A stretch of 64,000 nucleotides of DNA from Streptomyces sp. ASQP_92 (GCF_025399895.1 NZ_JAODUA010000005.1:186001-250000); one strand, 5' to 3'. Positions 42,861-51,688 are shown, numbered from the stretch's first letter. Notes: generated from the letters alone by a model not told the origin. Translations and numbers: made by a program.

Positions 42861-43877
42861 ATGGGCAAGGGCGAAGCGATCGAGCTGGAGGTCGGCGGGC
42901 GCACCGTCCGCCTCTCCAACCCGGACAAGGTCTACTTTCCGCAGTCCGGCTACACCAAGCTGGACGTGGCGCGCTACTACCTGGCCGTCGCGGACGGCAT
43001 CACGCGCGCCCTGCGCGACCGCCCCACCACCCTGGAGCGCTACCCCGACGGCGTGGACGGCGAGTCCTTCTTCCAGAAGCGGGCGCCCAAGAACCTCCCC
43101 GACTGGATCCCGACCGCCCGCATCGCCTTCCCCAGCGGCCGGCATGCCGACGAGATGTGCCCCACCGAGCCCGCCGCCGTCCTGTGGGCCGCGCAGCTCG
43201 GCACCCTGACCTTCCACCCCTGGCCGGTACGGCGCGAGGCGACCGACCATCCCGACGAGCTCCGGATCGACCTCGACCCCCAGCCCGGCACCGACTTCGA
43301 CGACGCCGTCCCCGTCGCACACGAACTGCGCGCGCTGCTGGGCGAGTTGGGGATCACCGGCTGGCCCAAGACGTCCGGCGGCCGGGGGATCCACGTCTTC
43401 GTGCCGATCGAGCCGCGCTGGACGTTCACGGAGGTGCGCCGCTGCGCCATCGCGCTCGGCCGCGAGCTGGAGCGCCGCATGGCGGGGAAGGTCACCACCG
43501 CCTGGTGGAAGGAGGAGCGCGGCGAGCGGATCTTCGTGGACTACAACCAGACCGCCCGCGACCGCACCATCGCCTCGGCCTATTCGGTGCGCCCCAAGCC
43601 GCACGCCCCGGTCTCGGCGCCGCTGCGCTGGGACGAACTCGACGACGTCCACCCCGAGGACTTCGACCTGCGGACCATGCCCGCGCGCTACGCCGAACTC
43701 GGCGATCTGCACGCGGACATGGACGACCACGCCTTCGGTCTGGAGCCGCTCCTCGAACTCGCCGACCGGGACGAGCACGACCACGAACTCGGCGACATGC
43801 CGTACCCGCCGGACTACCCCAAGATGCCGGGGGAGCCCAAGCGGGTACAGCCGAGCCGCGCCGCCAAGGGGAAGTAG
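42861..43877 (+). CDS. LigD-type NHEJ primase-polymerase domain protein
   Basis: A 338-residue archaeo-eukaryotic primase-like polymerase. Key motifs: RLSNPDKVYFP near the N-terminus, the metal-binding pair in RIDLDPQPG (Asp137 and Asp139), KTSGGRGIHVFVPI (motif II) and VDYNQTARDRTIASAYSVRPKPHAPVSAPL. These match the polymerase domain of LigD, which fills gaps and adds bases during end joining. It lacks ligase and nuclease domains; the divergent ligase (41729-42805) is the likely partner. Length and motifs are intact. Confidence 0.93.
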   Translation: MGKGEAIELEVGGRTVRLSNPDKVYFPQSGYTKLDVARYYLAVADGITRALRDRPTTLERYPDGVDGESFFQKRAPKNLPDWIPTARIAFPSGRHADEMCPTEPAAVLWAAQLGTLTFHPWPVRREATDHPDELRIDLDPQPGTDFDDAVPVAHELRALLGELGITGWPKTSGGRGIHVFVPIEPRWTFTEVRRCAIALGRELERRMAGKVTTAWWKEERGERIFVDYNQTARDRTIASAYSVRPKPHAPVSAPLRWDELDDVHPEDFDLRTMPARYAELGDLHADMDDHAFGLEPLLELADRDEHDHELGDMPYPPDYPKMPGEPKRVQPSRAAKGK

Positions 43878-43882
43878 CGCGG

Positions 43883-44935
43883 TCAGGCGGCCGCGACGGG
43901 CGAGGCCAGTTCGAAGTCGGCGGCATCCACGCCGCCCTCCTTGGTGTCGTCGTTGGCGAACACGAACGACTCGATGGGCACCTCGCGTTCCTCGCTGAGC
44001 GCGGCCGCGAGCTCCTGCACCACGACCGTCTCCAGGACCACCCGGACGCCGGGGGCCGTCCTCGGCAGACATATGACGCCGAGGTGCTCGGCAGGGTCGA
44101 CGTCCTGGGTGGTGATCAGCAGGGTCAAGTGCCCGGCCGAGGAGAGCGAGCGGGCCAGTTCGACCTCGCGGCCGTCGCCGAAGACGAGGTGCAGGGTGTT
44201 GCCCGCCGACTCCATCTCGCCGTGCAGGTAGTTGCGTGTGACCGAGGCCGCGGCCGGCATCCGCGGCACCTCGCGCAGCAGCAGGGCCGCCTCTTCGGCG
44301 CTGACCCGGGAGGCGCCGGAGGCCACGCAGTCGGCCGCCACACAGCGGGCCGCGCGGGCGCGCAGCGCGCCGACGACCTCGGCGGCGCGGGCGCGCACGG
44401 TTTCCACCCGGGAGGCGACGCCGTCCCAGGGATCGCCGGTGCGTCCGGCGACGGCCCCGGCGATCAGGTCGAGCGCCACGACGGTGGCGGTGAAGCCGAC
44501 GGTCGAGGCGTACGAGTCGGGCTCGTTGCCCAAGTCGACGGTGAGGTCGGCGAGTTCACCGAGCGGCGAGGGCGTGACATTGAGGACGGCGAGCGTCGGC
44601 ACGTCCTGGGCGGCCCTGAACGCGGCGATCGTCTCGGAGCTGCGGCCGCCCTGCGAGACACCGATCAGGAGATCGGTGTCGAAGCCGCGCAGTCCGTCCT
44701 CGATCTCGCTGGAGAGCACCCGCTGGGCCGGTACGCCATGGCCGCGGAGCACCTCGACCGGGGCGGCGAGCGCCGCGTAGGAGGCGCCGATTCCGGCGAG
44801 CAGGGGGCGCCGCTTGGAGCGCAGCCGGTCCCGGGCCGGCCCGTCGAGCTGCCGCCGCACATGGGCGATCACGCGTTCCAGCGCCTGCGGCTGGCCGCTC
44901 TGGCCGTCGAGGAAGGTGATACGCGATCCGGACAT
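43883..44935 (-). CDS. SIS-domain phosphosugar isomerase/deaminase-like protein
   Basis: A 350-residue protein with two SIS modules. The first contains LAGIGASYAALAAPVEVLRGHG and LLIGVSQGGRSSETIAAFRAA, the second the NYLHGEMESAGNTLHLVF stretch. This resembles the isomerase half of glucosamine-6-phosphate synthase and AgaS-type sugar-phosphate isomerases or deaminases. It lies downstream of a PTS EIIC gene on the same strand (69-bp gap), so it probably handles the imported amino-sugar phosphate. The exact sugar is unknown. Confidence 0.85.
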   Translation of the reverse strand: MSGSRITFLDGQSGQPQALERVIAHVRRQLDGPARDRLRSKRRPLLAGIGASYAALAAPVEVLRGHGVPAQRVLSSEIEDGLRGFDTDLLIGVSQGGRSSETIAAFRAAQDVPTLAVLNVTPSPLGELADLTVDLGNEPDSYASTVGFTATVVALDLIAGAVAGRTGDPWDGVASRVETVRARAAEVVGALRARAARCVAADCVASGASRVSAEEAALLLREVPRMPAAASVTRNYLHGEMESAGNTLHLVFGDGREVELARSLSSAGHLTLLITTQDVDPAEHLGVICLPRTAPGVRVVLETVVVQELAAALSEEREVPIESFVFANDDTKEGGVDAADFELASPVAAA

Positions 44936-45004
44936 GAAGGAGTCCTTTCGTAGGCCCCGCCGGATGCGGGCGGCGGGAGCGCGACAGGGGTGGCGGATGG
45001 AGCG

Positions 45005-46372
45005 TCAGGCCTTGGACGCCGGATCGTCCCTTAGGGCGGCGCCCGGGGGAACGGCGTCGGGGGAGCGCACGGGAGTGCCGGACGGTGTGCCGGCGGACGC
45101 CGGGGCGGGTTCGCCCGCAAGAGCTTCGCCTTCGCCGGGTTCGCCGGGGAGGGCTTCGCCCTCGGCGGGTTCGCGTCCCGGCGTCGGCAGATCGAACCGC
45201 ACGATCGCGAACCGGAAGATCACGTAGTAGAGCGCGGCGAAGGCCAGGCCGATGGGGATCAGGAGCCAGGGCTTGGTGGCGATGCCGTAGTTGACGACAT
45301 AGTCGATCGCGCCGGAGGAGAAGCCGAAGCCGTCGCGGATGCCCAGCGCGTAGCAGACCGCCATGGAGACGCCGAAAAGCACCGCGTGGACGGCGTACAG
45401 GAGCGGGGCCACGAACATGAAGCTGAACTCGATGGGCTCGGTGACGCCCGTGACGAACGAGGTGAGCGCGACCGAGATCATCATGCCCTTGACCATGGTG
45501 CGGTTCTCGGGCCGCGCGGTGTGCGCGATCGCGAGGGCGGCGGCGGGCAACGCGAACATGTAGATCGGGAAGCCACCGGTCATGAACTGGCCGGCGCTCG
45601 GGTCGCCCGCGAGGAAGCGCGCGATGTCGCCGTGGACCTCGGCGCCGGTGGAGGGGCTGACGAACGTTCCGGCGTCGAACCAGGGGAAGAACGTGAAGAA
45701 GTGGTGCATCCCGATCGGGATCAGCGCGCGGACCACCAGGCCGAAGATGCCGGCGCCCCAGGCGCCGGTGCCCACCAGCCACTCGCCGAAGTGGTAGAAC
45801 CAGCCGCCGACCATCGGCCAGATGACGCCGAACACCACGCCGATGGCGACGCCCGCGAAGGCGCTGAGGATCGGGACCAGCCTGCGGCCGCCGAAGAAAC
45901 CCAGCCAGTCGGGGAGTTTGGTCCGGCTGAAGCGCTGGTGGAGCAGCGCCGCGGCCAGGCCCATGACGATGCCGCCGAGCACCTTGGCGTCCAGCGGCTT
46001 GCCGTCGACCCCCTTCGGGAAGGCGTCGCTGGCGAGCACCGCCTTGAAGACCAGGTAGCCGACGGCGGCGGCGAGCGCGGTGGAGCCGTCCGCCTTCTTG
46101 GCGAAGCCGATGGCCACGCCGATGGCGAAGAGCAGCGGCAGATTGTCGAAGACGGTCTGGCCGCCGGCGGCCAGGACCATGCCCAGCTTGCGGATCAGCT
46201 CGGGGAACTCCTCGCGGCCCAGCAGGTCCTTGGCGCCCAGGCGCAGCAGGAGGGCGGCCGCCGGAAGCGTCGCCACCGGAAGCATCAGGCTGCGTCCGAT
46301 GCGCTGCATGACCGCCATGACACCGCCGCCGCCGCGCCGCTTGCCGGCGGTCTTGGCTCGACCCGTACTCAT
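45005..46372 (-). CDS. PTS transporter subunit EIIC, glucose/N-acetylglucosamine family
   Basis: A 455-residue membrane protein of the Glc family EIIC: RIGRSLMLPVATLPAAALLLRLG near the start, GWFYHFGEWLVGTGAWGAGIFG, GMHHFFTFFPWF and the substrate-site motif TGVTEPIEFSFMF near residue 300. About ten membrane helices. No EIIB (CxTRLR) domain follows; the C-terminus is a 60-residue acidic/proline-rich tail with GEPGEGEALAGEPAP. So phosphorylation must come from a separately encoded EIIB, as in the Streptomyces nagE/nagF system. ATG 46372 has GGAGGAA upstream. Divergent from a GntR regulator. Confidence 0.9.
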   Translation of the reverse strand: MSTGRAKTAGKRRGGGGVMAVMQRIGRSLMLPVATLPAAALLLRLGAKDLLGREEFPELIRKLGMVLAAGGQTVFDNLPLLFAIGVAIGFAKKADGSTALAAAVGYLVFKAVLASDAFPKGVDGKPLDAKVLGGIVMGLAAALLHQRFSRTKLPDWLGFFGGRRLVPILSAFAGVAIGVVFGVIWPMVGGWFYHFGEWLVGTGAWGAGIFGLVVRALIPIGMHHFFTFFPWFDAGTFVSPSTGAEVHGDIARFLAGDPSAGQFMTGGFPIYMFALPAAALAIAHTARPENRTMVKGMMISVALTSFVTGVTEPIEFSFMFVAPLLYAVHAVLFGVSMAVCYALGIRDGFGFSSGAIDYVVNYGIATKPWLLIPIGLAFAALYYVIFRFAIVRFDLPTPGREPAEGEALPGEPGEGEALAGEPAPASAGTPSGTPVRSPDAVPPGAALRDDPASKA

Positions 46373-46466
46373 CCGTCTTCCTCCATCGCGCAAGCGGTCC
46401 CGCTGCCCTCCAGGGGCGTGGTCACCGAACCGGCCGGCCACCGGTCCCACCGGGTGCCGCGACCCA

Positions 46467-46495
46467 AAGGTATGCAGTGGTATTCAAGTGGTCAA
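46467..46495 (-). promoter_or_regulatory. Candidate promoter for the PTS EIIC gene
   Basis: On the minus strand TTGACC (46490-46495) and TACCTT (46467-46472) are separated by exactly 17 bases, close to the vegetative consensus. The predicted start of transcription is near 46460, giving an 88-base leader. The AGTGGT repeats overlap both boxes. Confidence 0.6.
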
Positions 46496-46587
46496 TAGTG
46501 GTCTGTTCCTTTTTTGGAACGGTGACCAACGGCCTGGTCCGGTCGGCCCGCAGGCTGGGCCGGACATGGTGGTATGCGGTGGTATGC
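46468..46587. promoter_or_regulatory. Direct AGTGGT/GTGGTATGC repeats in the PTS-gntR divergent region
   Basis: AGTGGT begins at 46476, 46487 and 46497, about one helical turn apart. A perfect 10-bp tandem repeat GGTGGTATGC occupies 46568-46577 and 46578-46587, right before the gntR ribosome binding site. A GTTCC-TTTTTT-GGAAC inverted repeat (46505-46520) sits between. These are probably the binding sites of the adjacent GntR regulator for both promoters. Confidence 0.6.
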
Positions 46588-46612
46588 TCCGGAGATTCCG
46601 CTGGAGGTTCCG

Positions 46613-47392
46613 ATGAGCGCCGATGCCACCCCTCACGCCACCCCCGCCCCCCCCGTCCGCTTCCCCGAACGAGGCAGCGGGCCGTCCCCGCTGTGGGCCC
46701 AGACCGCCGAACTCATCCAGGACGAGATCCAGCGCCGCGGGCTGACCGCCGGCGCCCGGCTGCCTCCCGAGCGCGAACTCGGCGAGCGGCTCGACATCTC
46801 CCGGGTCACCCTGCGCAAGGCCCTCGCCCACCTGGTCGACCAGGGCCTGGTGACCGCCTCGCACGGCCGGGGCTGGTTCGTGGCGACCCCCGTCGCGCCC
46901 CGCGAGTGGCCCAACGACCTGGAGTCGTTCACCACGACCGCCCGCCGCAAGCACATGAGGCCGAGCTCCCTCGTGCTGCACCAGGAGCTGCGCCCCGCGA
47001 CCCTGGACGACGCCGACCGCCTGGACGTGCCGGCCGGCGCCCCCCTGCTGCGCCTGGAGCGCGTCCGGCTGCTCGACGGCGTACGCATCGCCGTCGACCG
47101 CACCCTGCTGGTGGCCACGCTCGCGCCCGGCCTCGACGAGGTGGACTTCACCGGTGCCTCGCTCTTCGAGGAACTGCACGCCCGGGGCGTCGAGTTGGAC
47201 CGCTCCGAGACCACCATCGAGGCGCGCGGCGCCGACCGGGCGCTGGCGGAGCACCTCGGAATCGATCCCGGCTCGCCCGTGCTCGCCCTGGACCAGACGA
47301 TCTACACGCGGGACCAGCGTCCCGTGCTCCTGTCGACCGTCGAGTACAGCGGGGACCGCTATCGGCTGCGCACCACACTCCAACCACGCTGA
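46613..47392 (+). CDS. GntR/HutC-family regulator with UTRA domain
   Basis: A 259-residue regulator: winged helix LWAQTAELIQDEIQRRGLTAGARLPPERELGERLDISRVTLRKALAHLVDQGLV (residues 24-78), then a UTRA effector domain (APLLRLERVRLLDGVRIAVDRTLLV ... DQTIYTRDQRPVLLSTVEYSGDRYRL). It is a homologue in type of DasR and NagR-like repressors that sense amino-sugar phosphates. ATG 46613 follows TGGAGG at 6 bases. It is divergent from the PTS EIIC gene and is its likely regulator; tandem 10-bp repeats just before its start suggest autoregulation. Confidence 0.92.
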   Translation: MSADATPHATPAPPVRFPERGSGPSPLWAQTAELIQDEIQRRGLTAGARLPPERELGERLDISRVTLRKALAHLVDQGLVTASHGRGWFVATPVAPREWPNDLESFTTTARRKHMRPSSLVLHQELRPATLDDADRLDVPAGAPLLRLERVRLLDGVRIAVDRTLLVATLAPGLDEVDFTGASLFEELHARGVELDRSETTIEARGADRALAEHLGIDPGSPVLALDQTIYTRDQRPVLLSTVEYSGDRYRLRTTLQPR

Positions 47393-47613
47393 CAGGCGCG
47401 CATGGCCCCGGAGCCCGCCGTTGGGCGCGACGCGGGGGGCCGATGGTCCTCAAGGGGGCCGCGCGGCTCCAAGGGCCCGGACGTCCGGCCCGCACCGCGA
47501 CGGGCCCCGCGCGCCTGGCCACCGGGCGCCCGCGCCCGGTTCCGTCCCGAATTGTCAGTGCCTGCTGCGAGACTCAAGATGGCAGGAGAACGGGACTCCC
47601 CAAGGAGCTCATC

Positions 47614-48405
47614 ATGCTCACCACCCAGTACGTCACGGGCTCGCCCAGCTGGTTCGACCTCGGCACCCCCGATCTCGACACGGCGGTCGCCTTCTACACC
47701 GGAGTCTTCGGCTGGACCTACACGCCCGGCGGCCCCGAGGTCGGCGGATACGGCACTTTCCAGGCCGAGGGCAGGACCATCGCCGGCGCGATGACCGTCC
47801 CGCCCGAGCAGGCCGCCCCCGGGTGGAACGTGTACTTCCAGACGCCTGACGTCGAGGCCACGGCCGAGGCCGTCGAGCGGGACGGCGGCAGCGTCACCAT
47901 CCAGCCCGTCGATGTCATGGAGCTCGGCCGCAGCGCCTCCTTCAAAGACCCGGCGGGCGTCGGCTTCTCGGCCTGGCAGCCGAAGGCGATGAGCGGCATG
48001 GAGGCGGCCGGCGAGCCCGGCACGCTCGCCTGGGTCGAGCTGTGCACGCCCGACGTCGCGGCGGCCCTCGGCTTCTACCACGCGGTCTTCGGCTGGGAGA
48101 GCACCGAGGTGAGCTTCCCGGGCGGTACGTACACGACGGTCAACCCCGCGGCCGCCGGACCCGACTCGATGTTCGGCGGTGTCGTTCCGCTCGGCAGCGA
48201 CCCGCTGGAGGCCGAGGCGGGCGCCTACTGGATGCCGTACATCGAAGTGGCCGACGCCGATGCGGCCGCCGCCAAGGCGCGGGAGCTGGGCGGCGAGGTC
48301 AGGATGGGGCCGGTGGACGTCGAGGGCGTGGGCCGGCTCGGCACAATCGCCGACCGGTTCGGCGGCCGCATCGCCCTCATCACGAGCGCCTCGGGCGCGT
48401 CCTAG
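47614..48405 (+). CDS. VOC (glyoxalase/bleomycin-resistance-like) two-domain protein
   Basis: A 263-residue protein with two tandem VOC modules: SPSWFDLGTPDLDTAVAFYTGVFGW at 10-34 and GTLAWVELCTPDVAAALGFYHAVFGW at about 133-158, each ending in an aromatic-rich beta segment. VOC proteins bind metals and act in glyoxalase, dioxygenase or antibiotic-sequestering roles; nothing here fixes which. ATG 47614 has AAGGAG upstream; the longer upstream frame is not coding-like. The 221-bp gap after gntR holds nothing recognisable. Confidence 0.87.
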   Translation: MLTTQYVTGSPSWFDLGTPDLDTAVAFYTGVFGWTYTPGGPEVGGYGTFQAEGRTIAGAMTVPPEQAAPGWNVYFQTPDVEATAEAVERDGGSVTIQPVDVMELGRSASFKDPAGVGFSAWQPKAMSGMEAAGEPGTLAWVELCTPDVAAALGFYHAVFGWESTEVSFPGGTYTTVNPAAAGPDSMFGGVVPLGSDPLEAEAGAYWMPYIEVADADAAAAKARELGGEVRMGPVDVEGVGRLGTIADRFGGRIALITSASGAS

Positions 48406-48507
48406 CTGTCCGCCGGGAGCACCTCGGGCGCGGGTGGGCAGGGGATCGACGCCCGCGTTCACCATTCGTTGACCGGACGTTGATCAGCGCCCGGCAGCGT
48501 GGCCCGC

Positions 48508-48759
48508 ATGCTGAACGACACCATGACCGCCGGCCAGGAACTCGCTTGGCAGGAGACCGCGTTGTGCGCCCAGGCGGGGCCCGAGTTCTTCTTCCCCGCC
48601 CCCGGCAGCTCGACGCGGGAGGCCAAGCAGCTCTGCGGAGCCTGCGAACAACGCACGGCATGTCTTGAGTACGCGCTGGCCCACGACGAGCGATTCGGCG
48701 TGTGGGGCGGCCTCTCCGAGAAGGAACGGCTCACCTTGCAACGCACGCGCCAGGGCTGA
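48508..48759 (+). CDS. WhiB-like (Wbl) iron-sulfur regulator
   Basis: An 83-residue Wbl protein with four cysteines in the canonical spacing: Cys20, Cys43, Cys46 and Cys52 (ALCAQ, LCGACEQRTAC), which bind a [4Fe-4S] cluster. They are followed by GVWGGLSEKER, the conserved turn that contacts sigma region 4. The basic C-terminal tail is short (LTLQRTRQG). The start is uncertain: GTG 48499 and ATG 48508 are both in frame, and no strong ribosome binding site decides. Wbl proteins regulate development and stress through the major sigma factor. Which paralogue this is cannot be proved from sequence alone. Confidence 0.88.
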   Translation: MLNDTMTAGQELAWQETALCAQAGPEFFFPAPGSSTREAKQLCGACEQRTACLEYALAHDERFGVWGGLSEKERLTLQRTRQG

Positions 48760-48866
48760 GGAGGAGCGCCCCGCACCGGCCGGGGCGGGGCACGCCGGAG
48801 AGTCCGGCGTGCCCGGGCGCGGCCCCGACCGCGGTGGGCAGGCCGCAGTGGGCCGGCCGCGCTGGG

Positions 48867-49835
48867 TCAGCGGCGAGCGGCCATCCGCGCCTTGCGCGCG
48901 GCGAGCTTCTCGTCGAACTTGGACGCCTCGCTGTCGAGCCCGCCCATGTACAGGCCGAGCTCCTCCTGGGCCTTGAGGCCCTCGGGGCCGAGCCCGTCGA
49001 TCTCCAGGACCTTGAGGAAGCGGAGCACCGGCTGGAGCACGTCGTCGTGGTGGATGCGCATGTTGTAGATCTCGCCGATCGCCATCTGCGCGGCCGCCCG
49101 CTCGAAGCCGGGCATGCCGTGACCGGGCATCCGGAAGTTCACGACGACATCGCGCACCGACTGCATCGTCAGGTCCGGGGCGAGCTCGAAGGCCGCGCCC
49201 AGCAGGTTGCGGTAGAAGACCATGTGCAGGTTCTCGTCGGTCGCGATCCGCGCCAGCATCCGGTCGCAGACCGGGTCGCCCGACTGGTGGCCGGTGTTGC
49301 GGTGCGAGACCCGGGTGGCCAGCTCCTGGAAGGCCACGTAGGCCACCGAGTGCAGCATCGAGTGCCGGTTGTCCGACTCGAAGCCCTCGCTCATGTGCGC
49401 CATGCGGAACTGTTCCAGCTTGTCCGGGTCCACGGCTCGCGAGGCGAGCAGGTAGTCCCGCATCACGATGCCGTGACGGCCCTCCTCGGCGGTCCAGCGG
49501 TGCACCCAGGTGCCCCAGGCGCCGTCCCGCCCGAACAGCGAGGCGATCTCGTGGTGGTAGCTCGGCAGATTGTCCTCGGTGAGCAGATTGACCACCAGGG
49601 CGATCTTGCCGATGTCGGTCACCTTGGACTGCTGGGGCTCCCATGCCTCGCCGTCCTCGAAGAGGCCGGGGAAGTTACGGGCGTCCGACCACGGCACGTA
49701 GTCGTGCGGCATCCAGTCCTTGGCGACCTTGAGGTGCCGGTTGAGCTCCTTTTCGACTACCTCTTCCAGCGCGAACAGCAGCCGGGCGTCGGTCCACGCG
49801 TCCGAACTGCCGAGGTGGGGAGAAGTGATCGTCAC
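48867..49835 (-). CDS. Acyl-ACP desaturase (DesA-type, soluble diiron)
   Basis: A 322-residue ferritin-like diiron enzyme with both metal-binding motifs: EEGRH at 117-121 and DENLH at 200-204, and additional Glu ligands in EVVEKELNRHL. This matches stearoyl-ACP-type desaturases (DesA1/DesA2 in mycobacteria), which introduce a double bond into acyl-ACP. GTG 49835 has GGAG 8 bases upstream. The promoter region holds a palindrome and repeats CGTAGGTTA (49877-49911), suggesting tight repression. The gene is single, between the WhiB-like and ABC-F genes. Confidence 0.93.
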   Translation of the reverse strand: MTITSPHLGSSDAWTDARLLFALEEVVEKELNRHLKVAKDWMPHDYVPWSDARNFPGLFEDGEAWEPQQSKVTDIGKIALVVNLLTEDNLPSYHHEIASLFGRDGAWGTWVHRWTAEEGRHGIVMRDYLLASRAVDPDKLEQFRMAHMSEGFESDNRHSMLHSVAYVAFQELATRVSHRNTGHQSGDPVCDRMLARIATDENLHMVFYRNLLGAAFELAPDLTMQSVRDVVVNFRMPGHGMPGFERAAAQMAIGEIYNMRIHHDDVLQPVLRFLKVLEIDGLGPEGLKAQEELGLYMGGLDSEASKFDEKLAARKARMAARR

Positions 49836-49876
49836 GGGTGTGCTCCAGGGGGACGGGAAAGGGGGACGTCAAACGT

Positions 49877-49911
49877 ACCTACGCATACGTAGGTTACGAG
49901 ACCGTAGGTTA
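49877..49911. promoter_or_regulatory. Operator-like element upstream of the desaturase
   Basis: ACCTACG-CATA-CGTAGGT (49877-49894) has perfect 7-bp arms. CGTAGGTTA within it (49888-49896) recurs at 49903-49911, a 15-bp shifted direct repeat. The element lies 42-76 bases upstream of the GTG at 49835 and fits a TetR-type operator; mycobacterial desA genes are known to be under TetR-family (MadR) control, but I cannot confirm an orthologous site. Confidence 0.6.
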
Positions 49912-50005
49912 AGGCGGCCGTAAGCCCCAGGCCAAGCCCTCCTTCCCCTTCGTCCGGTTACGTTCTGTTATATGGCCAGGTGGCCGTGGCGGGACGAGAG
50001 GCAAG

Positions 50006-51643
50006 TCACCTCCGGGACGGGCCACGGACCTCCTCGGCCGAGGTGTCGCTGAGTTCGCCGTCGAGCAGCAGCCAGCGCGTGACGCCGATCGACTCCAGGA
50101 ACGGCACGTCGTGGCTCGCCACGATCAGCGCGCCCTCATAGGCGTCGAGCGCGGCTCGCAGGGCGCGCACGCTGGCCATGTCCAGATTGTTGGTGGGCTC
50201 GTCCAGCATCAGCAGCTGCGGTGCGGGCTCCGCGAGCAGCAGCGCGGCGAGCGCGGCACGGAAGCGCTCTCCGCCCGAGAGGGTCCCGGCCGGCTGGGCG
50301 GCCCGGGCTCCCTTGAACAGGAAGCGCGCCAGCCGCGCCCGGATGGCGTTGTCCGTCGCCCCCGGCGCGAAGCGGGCCACGTTCTCCACCACGCTCAGCG
50401 CGTCGTCGAGCACATCCAGACGCTGGGGCAGAAACCGCAGCGGCACATGGGCGACCGCTTCGCCCGCCACCGGTGCCAGCTGTCCCGCGAGGGTGCGCAG
50501 CAGCGTCGTCTTGCCCGAGCCGTTGCGGCCGACCAGTGCGATCCGCTCCGGCCCGCGCACCTCCAGTTCCCCCTCCACCCGTGCGCCGTAAGGGAGTTGG
50601 AGCTCGCGCAGGGTCAGGACGGATCGGCCGGGGTGCACCTTGGTGGAGGGGAGTTCGATGCGGATCTCCTCGTCGTCGCGTACCGCCTCCACGGCCTGGT
50701 CGAGCCGCTCGCGCGCCTCGCCGAGGCGCTCGGTCTGGAGGATGCGGTGCTTGCCCGCCGACACCTGTGCCTCGCGGCGGCGGTTGTTGGCGACGATCCT
50801 CGGCACCACCTTGTTGTCGTAGCTCTTCTGCCCATAGCGCCGGCGCCGGGCCAACTTGACCTGGGCGTCGGCCAGTTCGCGCTTCTGACGCTGTACGTCG
50901 GCCTCGGCGACCCGCACCATCCGTTCGGCCGCCTCCTGCTCGGCCCGCAGCGCTTCCTCATAGGCCGTGAAGTTGCCTCCGTACCAGGCGATTTGGCCCT
51001 CGCGGAGGTCGCCGATGCGGTCCACCCGGTCGAGGAGCTCGCGGTCGTGGCTGACCACCACGAGCACCCCGCTCCAGGCGTCGACCGCGTCGTACAGACG
51101 CCGTCGGGCGGGCAGGTCCAGGTTGTTCGTGGGCTCGTCGAGCAGCAGGACGTCCGGGCGCCGCAGGAGCAGCGCGGCCAGCCGGAGCAGTACCGACTCG
51201 CCGCCCGAGACCTCGCCGATCGTACGGTCGAGGCCGATGGAGCCGAGGCCCAGCTGGTCGAGGGTGGCACGGGCCCGCTCCTCGACGTCCCAGTCGTCGC
51301 CCACCGTCTCGAAGTGGCGCTCGTCGGCGTCACCGTCCTCGATGGCGTGCAGGGCCGCGCGTACCGCGTCGATGCCGAGCGCCTGGTCCACCCGCACCGT
51401 GGTGTCGAGGACCAGGTTCTGCGGCAGGTAGCCGACCTCGCCCGCGACGGTGAGGGTGCCGTCGGTGGGTGCGAGGACACCGGCGATCAGCTTCAACAGG
51501 GTTGATTTCCCCGACCCGTTGAGGCCGACGAGCCCGGTGCGGCCGGGGCCGACGGAGAGCGGGAAGTCCTCGAAGACGGGGGTGCCGTCCGGCCACGCGA
51601 AGGACAGCGCGGCGGAGCTGATGTGCGGAGGGAAGGCTGACAT
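50006..51643 (-). CDS. ABC-F family ATPase (antibiotic-resistance or translation-factor type)
   Basis: A 545-residue protein with two nucleotide-binding domains and no membrane domain. First: Walker A GLNGSGKST near 39-47, signature VSGGESVLLRLAALLLRRPDVLLLDEPTNNLD. Second: Walker A GRNGSGKTT near 360, signature LSGGERFRAALAAL, Walker B LMLDEPTNNLD. The linker between them (about 240-320) is long, basic and helical (RRRRYGQKSYDNKVVPRIVANNRRR), the P-site tRNA interaction motif region of ABC-F proteins. These act on the ribosome and may protect against antibiotics. ATG 51643 has GGGAG upstream; an alternative GTG at 51697 would add 18 residues. A leader peptide with a hairpin lies upstream. 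Confidence 0.92.
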   Translation of the reverse strand: MSAFPPHISSAALSFAWPDGTPVFEDFPLSVGPGRTGLVGLNGSGKSTLLKLIAGVLAPTDGTLTVAGEVGYLPQNLVLDTTVRVDQALGIDAVRAALHAIEDGDADERHFETVGDDWDVEERARATLDQLGLGSIGLDRTIGEVSGGESVLLRLAALLLRRPDVLLLDEPTNNLDLPARRRLYDAVDAWSGVLVVVSHDRELLDRVDRIGDLREGQIAWYGGNFTAYEEALRAEQEAAERMVRVAEADVQRQKRELADAQVKLARRRRYGQKSYDNKVVPRIVANNRRREAQVSAGKHRILQTERLGEARERLDQAVEAVRDDEEIRIELPSTKVHPGRSVLTLRELQLPYGARVEGELEVRGPERIALVGRNGSGKTTLLRTLAGQLAPVAGEAVAHVPLRFLPQRLDVLDDALSVVENVARFAPGATDNAIRARLARFLFKGARAAQPAGTLSGGERFRAALAALLLAEPAPQLLMLDEPTNNLDMASVRALRAALDAYEGALIVASHDVPFLESIGVTRWLLLDGELSDTSAEEVRGPSRR

Positions 51644-51688
51644 ACGGGTCTCCCGGTTGCGGGGAAGGAAAAGAGGGCAACGGGGGTT

